A DNA stretch of 64,000 bases from assembly GCA_963728445.1 (NCBI GenBank), contig CAVSJO010000007.1, forward strand, positions 62,001 to 126,000. The letters are read 5' to 3'. This document shows, one piece after another, positions 35,867-44,105 of the stretch. The first letter of the stretch is position 1; each line of letters starts with the position of its first letter. This DNA comes from CAVSJO01 sp963728445 (GTDB lineage: Bacteria > Gemmatimonadota > Gemmatimonadetes > Longimicrobiales > RSA9). A program made the translations under genes and the position numbers. Under the pieces are notes generated by a model that made no database searches, had not been told where the DNA came from, and saw only the letters and a list, made by a program, of their open reading frames with translations.

Positions 35867-36450
35867 CGCTCTCCTCGCTCCTTCTCCGCGCCCAGTGCCC
35901 GAAGGAACAGCCCCACGTACCGGTCCGCCGACTCCTCCAGCCCCCGCGGGAAGAGGTCCGGCATCACGTCCCGACTCATGGCGTCCGCGAACAGCACGCC
36001 CATCAGCATCAGCGACGCGTCCCGGGGATCCACGTCCGCCCGCGACAGCCCCGCGTCCCGCACCCGCGCCAGATACCCGCCCAGCTCCCGCCCCACACGC
36101 CGTGGATGCTCCCCCGTCGTCGTCGTCAGGTCCGCGTGCTCCTCCGACTCGCTCATCCCGCGACGGATCACCGAACGCATCTCGTACAGGTTGCGCAGGT
36201 GCGCACGGCTCCACTCCCGCAGCTCCCTCCCCGGGTCCGTCGGCTCGTCCGGCAGCGCCGGCACCGCACGCGCAGGCGAGGCCAGGCACACCGCCTCGTG
36301 AATCAGCTGCCGCTTCGATCCGAAATGCCGGAACAGCGTCACTTCGTTGACGCCCGCCTCCTCGGCGATCCGTCGCGTCGTGGCGCCACGGTATCCCAGC
36401 TCTCCGTACACCCGGAGCGCAGCCTCGAGTATCTGCTCGCGAATTGCCAT
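35863..36450 (-). CDS. TetR family regulator of the efflux operon
   Basis: This 195-residue TetR repressor has its helix-turn-helix in residues about 25-45 (TTRRIAEEAGVNEVTLFRHFGSK). The C-terminal ligand domain is unrecognised. Being first in the operon and coupled to tolC, it probably represses its own promoter and so the whole pump, with relief by a pump substrate. There is no ribosome site. The -10 hexamer lies eight bases before the ATG, so the mRNA is predicted to be leaderless. Confidence 0.92.
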   Translation of the reverse strand: MAIREQILEAALRVYGELGYRGATTRRIAEEAGVNEVTLFRHFGSKRQLIHEAVCLASPARAVPALPDEPTDPGRELREWSRAHLRNLYEMRSVIRRGMSESEEHADLTTTTGEHPRRVGRELGGYLARVRDAGLSRADVDPRDASLMLMGVLFADAMSRDVMPDLFPRGLEESADRYVGLFLRALGAEKERGER

Positions 36451-36458
36451 AGGCGCAG

Positions 36459-36487
36459 ATGATAATGGCTCCCGGGGGGGAGGGCAA
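36459..36487 (-). promoter_or_regulatory. Promoter of the tetR-tolC-RND operon
   Basis: On the minus strand TTGCCC (36487-36482) and TATCAT (36464-36459) are separated by exactly 17 bases, a good vegetative promoter. Only eight bases remain between the -10 box and the tetR ATG, which puts the transcription start at or next to the start codon. A TetR operator would be expected to overlap this region, but I see no clear long palindrome. Confidence 0.6.
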
Positions 36488-36540
36488 GTGGGTACTTGCT
36501 TGCGCTTGCGGGACCGCGCGCCGGATTCGACTTTCCGCGC

Positions 36541-36918
36541 ATGGGACGATGGCGCGAGATACGGGGCGCGAGGCGGCTGTGGGACGGACCGCCGGCGGGC
36601 GGCGCCACACGGGTGGTGGCACTGGCGGGGCTGCTGGCGCTGGCCGCGTGCGGCGGGCCGCGTGTGCACGAGGTGGTGATCCAGGGCAACGCCTATCATC
36701 CGCAGGTGGTGGAGGCGCGGCCGGGGGACGCGGTGCGCTGGATCAACCGGGACATGGTCCTGCACACGGCCACGGCGGTGGGCGGGCAGTGGGACTCGGG
36801 CGTGATCCCGGTCGACTCCGCGTGGACGCTGGCGCTGTCGGACACCGGACGCGTGGAGTACTTCTGCACCCTGCACCCGGGAATGCGCGGCTACGTGGAG
36901 GTGCGCTCCTCCGAGTAG
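36541..36918 (+). CDS. Cupredoxin-like copper lipoprotein
   Basis: This 125-residue small blue-copper protein has a lipobox (LLALAACGG) and a single cupredoxin domain. The copper ligands are His in LHTATA and the Cys, His and Met of YFCTLHPGMRGYVEV, the plastocyanin/amicyanin pattern. It should carry electrons or copper outside the cytoplasm. The start is uncertain: the ATG at 36541 lacks a ribosome site and a start at 36496 is also in frame. Its last 28 bases overlap the convergent MATE gene. Confidence 0.85.
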   Translation: MGRWREIRGARRLWDGPPAGGATRVVALAGLLALAACGGPRVHEVVIQGNAYHPQVVEARPGDAVRWINRDMVLHTATAVGGQWDSGVIPVDSAWTLALSDTGRVEYFCTLHPGMRGYVEVRSSE

Positions 36919-38240
36919 CGCCGCAGCCACCAGGCAACGCGGAAGCCGAGCAGAAGGGCCACGGCCCCGAGCCCGATGCAGAGACCGGCCCAGATGCCGA
37001 CGGGTCCTGCGTCGAAGGCGAATGCGAGCCCGTAGGCGAACGGCACGCCGACGGCCCAGTAGCCGAGGCCGGCGATGGCTGTGGGGACGCGCGTGTCCGC
37101 GGCGCCGCGCAGCACGGAAACGCCCGCCACCTGCCCTCCATCGAAGATCTGGAACACGGCGGCGACGAGAAGAAGCCGGGAGCCGATGTCGATGATGTCG
37201 GGGTCGGGAGTGTAGAGCCCGATGAGCGATCGGCGCGCCGCGAGGAAGAGCAGGGCGAACGCGGCCATGCACCCCACGGCGACGAGGTACGTCGCCGTGA
37301 CGGCGTGCCGGACGCCCGCCGTCCGGCCCGCGCCGATGTGCTGCCCCACCCGCACGGACCCTGCCATGCTGGTTCCCCAGGCCACCATGAATGTAGTCGC
37401 CGCGATGTTGATGGTGACCTGGTGCGCGGCGAGGGGGACGGGCCCGAGCCAGCCCATCATGACGGCGGCGAAGGCGAAGAACCCGACCTCCAGGCCCATC
37501 TGTCCGCCGATGGGGATGCCGATGTGGAGGATGCGGGCGAGCCGTCGGGCAGCGGGTCGCCGTACGTCCACGCGGAACGGGTGGAGGTCCTCGCGGCGGC
37601 TGACGTAGACGCCCAGGGCGCCGAGCATGATCCAGCGGACGGCGGTGGTCGCCCAGCCGCTGCCGGCAACGCCGAGCGCCGGGATCGGTCCGGCGCCGTG
37701 GATCAGCAGTCGGTTGAAGGCGACGTTCGCGGCCAGGCCGAGGAAGGTGATGACCATGATCGGCCGGACGATGTTCATGCCCTCGAGGAACGGTCGGAAG
37801 GCGAGGAAGAGGAAGAGCGCGGGTACGCTGGGGGCGAGGGCGCGGAGGTACCCGCCCGCCAGCTCGGCGACCGCGGGGGTCTGGCCGAGCAGCCGGACGA
37901 TGGGTCCGCCGGCGAGGCACACCGCAGCGACGGGCGCGCTGAGGGCAAGGGCGAGCCAGAGCCCCTGGATGAGCACGCGCCGGCATTCGGCGCGGTCGCC
38001 GGCTCCGAACGCCTGGCTGACGAGGGGGGACATGCCGGTGAGGACGCCCTGGCCGATGAGGGTGGTGAAGACGTAGACGGCGCTGCCGACGCCGGCGGCG
38101 GCGAGGGACGTCGCGCCGAGAGGTCCGACCATGATGGTGTCGGCGGTGTTCATGCCGACGTTTCCGAGCTGGCCCAGGACGATGGGGCCGGCGAGAGCGA
38201 CGAGGGCACGCAGCTCGGAGGAAAAGGGGGAGCGGGTCAT
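36891..38240 (-). CDS. MATE family efflux transporter
   Basis: This 449-residue multidrug and toxin exporter has twelve helices in two homologous halves, driven by Na+ or H+. Typical segments are LALAGPIVLGQLGNVGMNTADTIMVG-like text at the N-terminus and VSQAFGAGDRAECRRVLIQG after helix 3. The ATG at 38240 is preferred over an upstream in-frame ATG because a promoter stands directly before it (TTGCCC, 17 bases, CACCTT). The end overlaps the convergent cupredoxin gene by 28 bases. Confidence 0.92.
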   Translation of the reverse strand: MTRSPFSSELRALVALAGPIVLGQLGNVGMNTADTIMVGPLGATSLAAAGVGSAVYVFTTLIGQGVLTGMSPLVSQAFGAGDRAECRRVLIQGLWLALALSAPVAAVCLAGGPIVRLLGQTPAVAELAGGYLRALAPSVPALFLFLAFRPFLEGMNIVRPIMVITFLGLAANVAFNRLLIHGAGPIPALGVAGSGWATTAVRWIMLGALGVYVSRREDLHPFRVDVRRPAARRLARILHIGIPIGGQMGLEVGFFAFAAVMMGWLGPVPLAAHQVTINIAATTFMVAWGTSMAGSVRVGQHIGAGRTAGVRHAVTATYLVAVGCMAAFALLFLAARRSLIGLYTPDPDIIDIGSRLLLVAAVFQIFDGGQVAGVSVLRGAADTRVPTAIAGLGYWAVGVPFAYGLAFAFDAGPVGIWAGLCIGLGAVALLLGFRVAWWLRRYSEERTST

Positions 38241-38249
38241 GGGGGGCCC

Positions 38250-38278
38250 AAGGTGTCGCGGCGTTCCGGGGCGGGCAA
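38250..38278 (-). promoter_or_regulatory. Candidate promoter of the MATE gene
   Basis: On the minus strand TTGCCC is followed after 17 bases by CACCTT, with nine bases to the ATG. The -35 hexamer and spacer are identical to those before tetR. The -10 box keeps only the key A and final T. It predicts a leaderless or near-leaderless transcript. Confidence 0.4.
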
Positions 38279-38365
38279 GGGACTTGCGACGGGTTCGCAC
38301 CGCCCCTGCGTCGGGCCGGACGGCCGGGCGCGTCGCATGGCCGGCACCGGAGGCCGATCCGCCCC

Positions 38366-39661
38366 GTGTACCTGACGATCCTGACAGTGCTCGCTGCCCT
38401 CGCGGCCGCGTTCCTGGCGTTCATCGGCGTGCTGTACCTCACGCGGGGAACCCCGATCCGCACCACGCGCAACCTGGACGGCGAGGGCGATCCGCCGGCC
38501 ATCGAGGACGAGGACTTCCTCGAGACGATGCAGCTCCACCTGGGGACCGCGTTCCACGACGGCAACGACATCGACATCCTGCCGAACGGGGACGGCGTCT
38601 TCCCGTGCCTGTTCGAGGACCTCGCGGCGGCCCGAGACCTCATCTGCTGGCACGTCTTCTGGTACAAGCCGGGCAAGCTGGCGGACCGGGTCTCGGAAGT
38701 GCTGAGGGAGCGGGCCCGGGCCGGCGTGACCGTGCTCTTCCTGTTCGACGTCTTCGGGGCCCACGGCATCCCCGACGAGTACTTCGAAGCGATGCGTCGC
38801 GACGGGGTGGAGGTCTGTTCGTTTCGACCCGTGCGCTGGAACACGCTGCACAAGGCGCAGAGGCGGACGCACACGCGCGCGGTAGTGATCGACGGGAAGG
38901 TCGGCTACACGGGTGGCTTCGCGATCGAGGATCGCTGGCTCGGGGACGGCCGCAGTCCCGGGCACTGGCGGGACACGTCGGTGCGCATCGACGGACCGGC
39001 GGTGCGACAGCTCCAGGCTGCCTTCGCCGCCGACTGGGCGGAGGCCCGGGGCGAGCTGCTCGTCGGCGAGCGAGTCTTCCCGTCCGATCGCTGGGCGAAT
39101 CGGGACGGGGGCCGCTATGCCGGGCTCATGTACTCCGCCCCGTCCGTCGGCAGCACGCCGGCGGAGCGCTTCTTCGTCCTCTCCATCCTGGGCGCCCGGC
39201 GTCGGCTCTGGATCACGAACGCCTACTTCATCCCCAACCCCGCGATGGTCCGGCTGCTGGAGAGCGCCGTGGAGCGCGGCGTCGACGTCCGCGTGCTCAC
39301 GCCGGGCGCAAACACGGACAAGAAGGTGACGTGGTACGCAGGGCGTCTGCACTACGAGGAGCTGCTGGCCGCCGGCGTGCGGATCTACGAATACCGCCCG
39401 ACCATGGTGCACGCGAAGACGCTGGTCGCCGACGGCGCCTGGTGCGCCATCGGTACCGTCAACTTCGACAACCGCTCGGTGGCGCTGAACGACGAGGTCA
39501 CGCTGATGATCCACGAGCCAGGCGCGGCGGAGCGGATGGAGCGCCTGTTCGAGGAGGACCTGGAGCACGCGGACGAGCTGCAGCTCGAGCGCTTCCGCGA
39601 GCGGGGGTGGGGCGGACGGATGCTCGAATACCTGTCGTATTCGATTTCGCGGCTGCTCTAG
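38366..39661 (+). CDS. Phospholipase D / cardiolipin synthase-like protein
   Basis: This 431-residue membrane-anchored PLD-superfamily protein has one N-terminal helix followed by two HKD catalytic halves. The second motif is canonical (VHAKTLVADG), but the first is HTRAVVIDG, with Arg in place of the usual Lys. The layout fits bacterial cardiolipin synthases, which join two phosphatidylglycerols. The start is a GTG with GGAGG twelve bases upstream, a rather long spacing. It diverges from the MATE gene. Confidence 0.85.
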   Translation: MYLTILTVLAALAAAFLAFIGVLYLTRGTPIRTTRNLDGEGDPPAIEDEDFLETMQLHLGTAFHDGNDIDILPNGDGVFPCLFEDLAAARDLICWHVFWYKPGKLADRVSEVLRERARAGVTVLFLFDVFGAHGIPDEYFEAMRRDGVEVCSFRPVRWNTLHKAQRRTHTRAVVIDGKVGYTGGFAIEDRWLGDGRSPGHWRDTSVRIDGPAVRQLQAAFAADWAEARGELLVGERVFPSDRWANRDGGRYAGLMYSAPSVGSTPAERFFVLSILGARRRLWITNAYFIPNPAMVRLLESAVERGVDVRVLTPGANTDKKVTWYAGRLHYEELLAAGVRIYEYRPTMVHAKTLVADGAWCAIGTVNFDNRSVALNDEVTLMIHEPGAAERMERLFEEDLEHADELQLERFRERGWGGRMLEYLSYSISRLL

Positions 39662-39669
39662 CCCGGTCG

Positions 39670-40734
39670 CTAGCGCCGGACGACGTGCTCGGGACCGAGC
39701 TGCGACGGTTCGGTGACGCCCAGCAGCGCCAGGGTGCGCTCGAATTCCTCGCGCAGCTCTCGCAGCACCGACGCCACGCCGGCCTCGCCTCCCGTCGCCA
39801 GGCCCCAGAGGACGGGCCGCCCCAGGAGCACCGCCCGGGCGCCCAGCGCCAGGGCGCGGGCGACGTCGACGCCGCGCCGCACGCCCCCGTCCAGCAGGAC
39901 CGGCAGCCGCCCTTCCGCGCCGCCCACGACGCCCGGCAGCGCATCCAGCGTGGCCAGCGCTCCGTCGAGCTGACGGCCGCCGTGGTTCGAGACCACGACG
40001 CCGGCGGCGCCGTGCTCCGCAGCTCGACGGGCGTCGTCGCCGGACAGGATTCCCTTCACGATCACCGGCAGACCGGACCGGTGGGCGAGCCACTCGACCG
40101 CGCCCCAGTCCAGGGTAGGGTCGAACTCGCGGCCGATGAAGGCGTGCAGTCCGGACCCGGCGGAGTCCGGCATCCCGCTCTGCCGGTGTCCCTGGAAGTT
40201 CGCCATCTCGATGCCCGGCGGCAGCGTGAAGCGGTTGCGAGCGTCCCGCTCCCGCTTTCCCTGGACCGGAACGTCGACCGTCAGGCAGAGGGCGGTGCAG
40301 CCTGCTGCCCGGGCGCGGTCCACGAGGGCGCCCGTCAGCTCGCGATCGCGGAAGACGTAGACCTGAAGCCAGAACGGGCCCGCCGCGGCCCCGGCGATCT
40401 CCTCGACGGTGCGGGTCGAAAGAGTGCTGGCCACCATGAGGGAGCCGGTCTCCCGGGCGGCGCGGGCCGTGGCCGTCTCTCCGTCCGGGTGGGCGAGGGC
40501 CTGGAACGCCATCGGTGCGACGAGGATCGGTGTGTCCAGCCTCGCACCGGGCACCTCCGTCGCCCCGCTCACGCGGGAGACGTCGACCAGGACGCGGGGC
40601 ACCAGGGCCCAGCGGTCGAACGCCTCCCGGTTCCACGCCAGGGTGCGCTCGTCATCGGCGCCACCTGCGTAGTAGTCGTACACGTCGCGGGCAAGCGCCT
40701 CCCGCGCCCGCGCCTCCAGCGCCTCGATGCCCAT
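39670..40734 (-). CDS. FMN-dependent alpha-hydroxy-acid oxidase/dehydrogenase
   Basis: This 354-residue TIM-barrel flavoenzyme of the lactate / glycolate oxidase family oxidises an L-2-hydroxy acid to the 2-oxo acid. The active-site His-Arg pair is in SNHGGRQLDGA, preceded by the FMN-binding lysine in PVIVKGIL, and phosphate binding is in GGVRRGVDVARALALGA. Specificity (lactate, glycolate, mandelate) cannot be read. The ATG at 40734 begins the family-typical helix. Longer open frame upstream is not supported. Confidence 0.9.
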   Translation of the reverse strand: MGIEALEARAREALARDVYDYYAGGADDERTLAWNREAFDRWALVPRVLVDVSRVSGATEVPGARLDTPILVAPMAFQALAHPDGETATARAARETGSLMVASTLSTRTVEEIAGAAAGPFWLQVYVFRDRELTGALVDRARAAGCTALCLTVDVPVQGKRERDARNRFTLPPGIEMANFQGHRQSGMPDSAGSGLHAFIGREFDPTLDWGAVEWLAHRSGLPVIVKGILSGDDARRAAEHGAAGVVVSNHGGRQLDGALATLDALPGVVGGAEGRLPVLLDGGVRRGVDVARALALGARAVLLGRPVLWGLATGGEAGVASVLRELREEFERTLALLGVTEPSQLGPEHVVRR

Positions 40735-40859
40735 GATCCGGCCCCATTCCGTGGTTTCTGCCCGGTCCGCTCGCCGGGCGCAGTGAATGGTGCCGCGCGA
40801 CGGGCGCCGGCGAAAGGCTGCCCGCGGACGATGGCCCGCGCCTTGCCCTCGGTCCCCGC

Positions 40860-41765
40860 ATGAACTCGAAACGATGGATTGCAGCCGCTGCCGGCGCCGC
40901 GGCGGCCGCGGCCGCATACGCCTTCGTCGTGGAGCCCCGGTGGCTGCAACTCCGGCGGGTGCGGATCCACGTGCGCGACCTGCCGCCCGCACTCGAGGGG
41001 CTGCGGATCGGGCTGCTGACGGATCTGCACGCGGATCCCGGAGACCTCGCGATGACGAGACGGGCGGTCCGCCGCGTGATGGACGCAGAGCCGGACCTGG
41101 TGGCGCTGACGGGCGACTTCGCGGCCGACGACGCGCCCGGCTTCGGCTCGGTGTTCGGGGCGCTCTCGCCGCTCGAGGCGCCGCTCGGGGTGTACGCCGT
41201 TCCGGGCAACCACGACTACCACGTCGGCATCGATGCGTGGCGGCAGCAGGTCGGAGCCCACCCGCGCATCGTCGACCTCACGAATCGCTGCCTGATGTTC
41301 CGCCTCGACGAGGCCCGCCTGTGCGTGGCGGGCGTGGACGATTACTACGAAGGGCGCCCGCGCCTCCGGCTTCCGCCGCCCTCCGAGCGGGACGCGACGA
41401 TCCTGCTGGCCCATTCGCCCGACCAGGCCGAGCGCTGCCGGCGCTCGTACGACGCCGTCGACCTCATCGTGAGCGGGCACACGCATGCCGGTCAGGTGCG
41501 CCTCCCTTTCCTCGGGGCACCGGTCAGCGCCGCCGAGAACCCGCGGCTGTACGAGGACGGCGTCCGCAGGCGTCCGTGGACCCAGGTCTATACGTCGCGC
41601 GGAGTGGGGACGGTGCATCTGCCCATCCGCTTCTTCGCGCGACCGGAGGTATCGGTGCTGGACCTCACCGCGTCGCCGCGCCCGCCCCTGTCTCCGCTCG
41701 CCCGTCTCGTACGGCGCCTCGCGCGGCGCCCGGGCCCCGTGGTTTCGGGCACCGCCACCCGCTGA
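40860..41765 (+). CDS. Metallophosphoesterase (YkuE/YaeI-like)
   Basis: This 301-residue calcineurin-type phosphoesterase has an N-terminal hydrophobic anchor of Ala residues (8-20). The metal-binding blocks LLTDLHAD, LTGDF, PGNHDY and SGHTHAGQ are complete. YkuE and YaeI relatives act at the membrane, some on UDP-diacylglucosamine-like or lipid phosphates. The substrate here is open. A DUF4235 gene follows 65 bases downstream. Confidence 0.87.
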   Translation: MNSKRWIAAAAGAAAAAAAYAFVVEPRWLQLRRVRIHVRDLPPALEGLRIGLLTDLHADPGDLAMTRRAVRRVMDAEPDLVALTGDFAADDAPGFGSVFGALSPLEAPLGVYAVPGNHDYHVGIDAWRQQVGAHPRIVDLTNRCLMFRLDEARLCVAGVDDYYEGRPRLRLPPPSERDATILLAHSPDQAERCRRSYDAVDLIVSGHTHAGQVRLPFLGAPVSAAENPRLYEDGVRRRPWTQVYTSRGVGTVHLPIRFFARPEVSVLDLTASPRPPLSPLARLVRRLARRPGPVVSGTATR

Positions 41766-41830
41766 CCGGTTGCGGCACCGCGTTTGCACCCGGAGAAGAG
41801 TGCAGGGAACCCGAAAGAGGACAGGTCGAG

Positions 41831-42178
41831 ATGGTAGCATTTCCTTCAGTGGACGGCGTGGACCGGGACGAGCTGGTGTGGAAGGCGACGTCCGCAGCAG
41901 CGGCAGTCGGCGCAGGCCTGGCCGTCCGGGCGATCGCACGTGCGGCATGGCGTGCCATCCGGGACGACGATCCGCCGGCCAACCCGGCCGATCCCTTCAC
42001 CTCCTGGGGAGACGCCCTGATCTGGAGCATCTCTCTCGGAATCGGCGCCGGGGTCGGCCGCATGCTGGCACGGCGTGGCGCCGCGAAGGGATGGCAGCAC
42101 GTGACCGGTCAGCTCCCGCCCGACGTACTGGACCTGGGCCGCATGACGAATCGCATGAAGCGATTCGTCCCGGGCTAG
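41831..42178 (+). CDS. DUF4235 membrane protein
   Basis: This 115-residue protein has two hydrophobic segments, VWKATSAAAAVGAGLAVRAI near residue 16 and an amphipathic second helix near residue 65 (SWGDALIWSISLGIGAGVG). Sequence and length fit DUF4235, a small membrane family common in actinobacteria. Its role is not known. It is followed 61 bases later by another tiny membrane protein on the same strand. Confidence 0.75.
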   Translation: MVAFPSVDGVDRDELVWKATSAAAAVGAGLAVRAIARAAWRAIRDDDPPANPADPFTSWGDALIWSISLGIGAGVGRMLARRGAAKGWQHVTGQLPPDVLDLGRMTNRMKRFVPG

Positions 42179-42239
42179 CGAAACCTTCGGCCGTCGTCTC
42201 CCGTAAGGGAAGCGGACGTCTCAACAACCGGAGGGAGAA

Positions 42240-42443
42240 ATGGGCGGCTTCTTCGTGAAGTCCATGACGGCGGCGGGACTCGTGGTGGCGGGCATCTTCG
42301 CCATCAAGATCATCATGGGCATCCTCGGCGCGGTCTTCGGACTCGCGTCGTTCATCCTGTTCACGGTGCTTCCGCTGGCATTCGTCGGCTGGATCATCGT
42401 GTCCATCATTCGCCACTGGCGGAAGAAGCCCGCTCTGGACTGA
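42240..42443 (+). CDS. Small hypothetical membrane protein
   Basis: This 67-residue protein is two closely spaced hydrophobic helices (residues 10-30 and 33-57) with a basic end, HWRKKPALD. A strong GGAGGGAG ribosome site precedes the ATG, which supports real expression. No family is recognised. Confidence 0.7.
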   Translation: MGGFFVKSMTAAGLVVAGIFAIKIIMGILGAVFGLASFILFTVLPLAFVGWIIVSIIRHWRKKPALD

Positions 42444-42488
42444 TCTGCGGCGCGGCCGACGAGCCGCGCAGGCGAGAACCCACCCGAA

Positions 42489-42518
42489 CGCCGCGGCCGG
42501 TCCCGACCGGCCGCGGCG
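42489..42518. terminator. Strong GC-rich hairpin
   Basis: A perfect 13-base-pair stem with a four-base loop starts 45 bases after the stop of the small membrane protein. A second seven-base-pair stem lies at 42450-42469. There is no U-tract, so termination would not follow the classic intrinsic pattern. It separates the small membrane gene from the SDR gene. Confidence 0.5.
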
Positions 42519-42625
42519 TCGCCGTGTCCGTCAGAGCTCTCCCGGCACGCTGGCGCGAGGTGTGCGACCCCCGGACACGGAGGGCGCCATGGGGCGCTCG
42601 AAGGTGGAACCAGAGGGGCACGAGC

Positions 42626-43405
42626 ATGTCGGGACGACTGGATGGAAAGGTCGCGCTGATCACCGGATCCGACTCCGGGATCGGAGCCGCGACGGCGGAA
42701 GCGATGGCGCGAGACGGCGCCCACGTGGCCGTGGTGTATCACACCGACGAGGACGGCGCCCGCGAAACGGCGGCGGCCGTGGAGCGGCAAGGCCGCCGCG
42801 CGGTCGTCGTCCAGGCGGACGTTTCGGACGTCCGTTCCGTGGAGCGGATGTTCGATCGGACCGTCGAGGCGCTCGGCCCCCCCGACGTCCTCGTCAACAA
42901 CGCCGGTGTGAATTACGTGGACGAGCCGGCCATCGACATGGACCTCGACGACTGGTCGCTTCGCCTGCGCACGGACCTCGACGGCCCCTTCCTGTGCGCT
43001 CGCCGCTTCGTCCGCGAGCGGCGACGCAACGGCGGGGGTGGGCGCATCGTCAACATCACCTCCGTCCACGAGGAGACGCCCATCCCCCGAGGCGCCGCCT
43101 ACAACGCCGCGAAGGGAGGGCTCCGGAACCTCACCCGTTCCCTGGCCCTCGAGCTGGCGGCCGAGGGGATCACCGTCAACAACGTCGCGCCCGGCATGAT
43201 CCTCACGCCCATGAACCAGGAGGCCGTCGAGGACCCGGAGGAGCGGGAGCGCGCGTCGCGCCACATCCCCATGCGGCGTCCGGGCGAGCCACGGGACGTC
43301 GCCGAGCTCGTGGCGTTCCTGGCGACGGATGCGGCGTCCTACATTACGGGTGCCACCATCTTCGTCGACGGCGGCCTGATGCTCACGGCGGGTCAGGGCG
43401 CCTGA
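42626..43405 (+). CDS. SDR family oxidoreductase
   Basis: This 259-residue short-chain dehydrogenase of the classical glucose-1-dehydrogenase-like group has the cofactor loop TGSDSGIG at residues 14-21, VNNAG near 90, and the catalytic Ser (ITSVHEE), Tyr and Lys (AYNAAKGG). The substrate is unknown. An AGAGGGGC ribosome site supports the ATG at 42626. A bacilliredoxin gene follows 29 bases downstream, so the pair may be expressed together. Confidence 0.9.
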   Translation: MSGRLDGKVALITGSDSGIGAATAEAMARDGAHVAVVYHTDEDGARETAAAVERQGRRAVVVQADVSDVRSVERMFDRTVEALGPPDVLVNNAGVNYVDEPAIDMDLDDWSLRLRTDLDGPFLCARRFVRERRRNGGGGRIVNITSVHEETPIPRGAAYNAAKGGLRNLTRSLALELAAEGITVNNVAPGMILTPMNQEAVEDPEERERASRHIPMRRPGEPRDVAELVAFLATDAASYITGATIFVDGGLMLTAGQGA

Positions 43406-43434
43406 CCCACCGAAACCCCACCAGAGGAGAGACG

Positions 43435-43860
43435 ATGCCGTACCCCGATCTCATGATCGCGCCCATGCGCCGCGAACTGACCGACAACGGCGTGCAGGAG
43501 CTGCGAACGGCCGAGGAGGTCGACGCGGTCCTCGGCCGCGGCGAGGGCACCACGGCCGTTGCCGTCAACTCGATGTGCGGCTGCGCCGCCGCCCTCATGC
43601 GACCGGCGTTCCTCCGGGCTCTGCAAGAGGGGGCCCGGCCCGATCACGTCGTGACCGTCTTCGCCGGCCAGGACCTCGAGGCCACCGCCCGGGCCCGCGA
43701 GTACTTCACCGGCTACCCGCCCTCCTCCCCCTCCGTCGCGCTCCTGAAGGACGGCCAGCTGGTCTGGATGATGGAGCGCAGCAACATCGAGGGACGCAGC
43801 CCCGTCGCCGTCGCGGCCGAGCTCCGCGAGGCCTTCGCCCGCCACTGCGCAGAAGCCTAG
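43435..43860 (+). CDS. Bacilliredoxin (BrxA/BrxB family)
   Basis: This 141-residue thioredoxin-fold protein has the family CGC active site in NSMCGCAAALMRP near residue 47. Bacilliredoxins remove bacillithiol (or an analogous thiol) from oxidised protein cysteines. Related DUF1094 proteins occur in bacteria without confirmed bacillithiol, so the physiological thiol here is open. A GAGGAGAG ribosome site precedes the ATG. A hairpin array begins immediately after its stop. Confidence 0.88.
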   Translation: MPYPDLMIAPMRRELTDNGVQELRTAEEVDAVLGRGEGTTAVAVNSMCGCAAALMRPAFLRALQEGARPDHVVTVFAGQDLEATARAREYFTGYPPSSPSVALLKDGQLVWMMERSNIEGRSPVAVAAELREAFARHCAEA

Positions 43861-44090
43861 CCCCCGCCGCAGGCGGGCAGACGCCCCCGCCGCAGGCGGC
43901 CGGACGTCCCCGCCGCAGGCGGGCAGTCCCCCCGCCGCAGGCGGAACCCCCCGCCGCAGGCGGGCAGAAGTGTCCCCGCCGCAGGCGGAACCCCCGCCGC
44001 AGGCGGTGCCCCGCCCCCCAGGGCGGTGCCCGGCGGCTCCGCCGCCGTGCCCCGCGGCCCCGCCGCGGTGCCCCGCGCCGAAGGCGCGGC
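43861..44090. repeat. Array of eleven short hairpins between convergent genes
   Basis: The first seven units share the stem CCGCC/GGCGG closed by a GCA triloop. The last four keep the same format with different stems: CCGCCC/GGGCGG, CGGCGGC/GCCGCCG, CCGCGGC/GCCGCGG and CCGCGCC/GGCGCGG (loops CCCA, TCC, CCC and GAA). Linkers are C-rich, with TGCCC in the last units. The array fills the whole gap between the bacilliredoxin stop and the end of the membrane-protein gene at 44106. No gene is visible in it. Confidence 0.92.
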
Positions 44091-44105
44091 AGTCAGGCGC
44101 GGCCA

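Noticed and set aside
43861..44090. CRISPR-like array
   Set aside because: The spacing between repeats is only a few to about ten bases, stems vary between units, and there are no cas genes. It is a hairpin array, not CRISPR.
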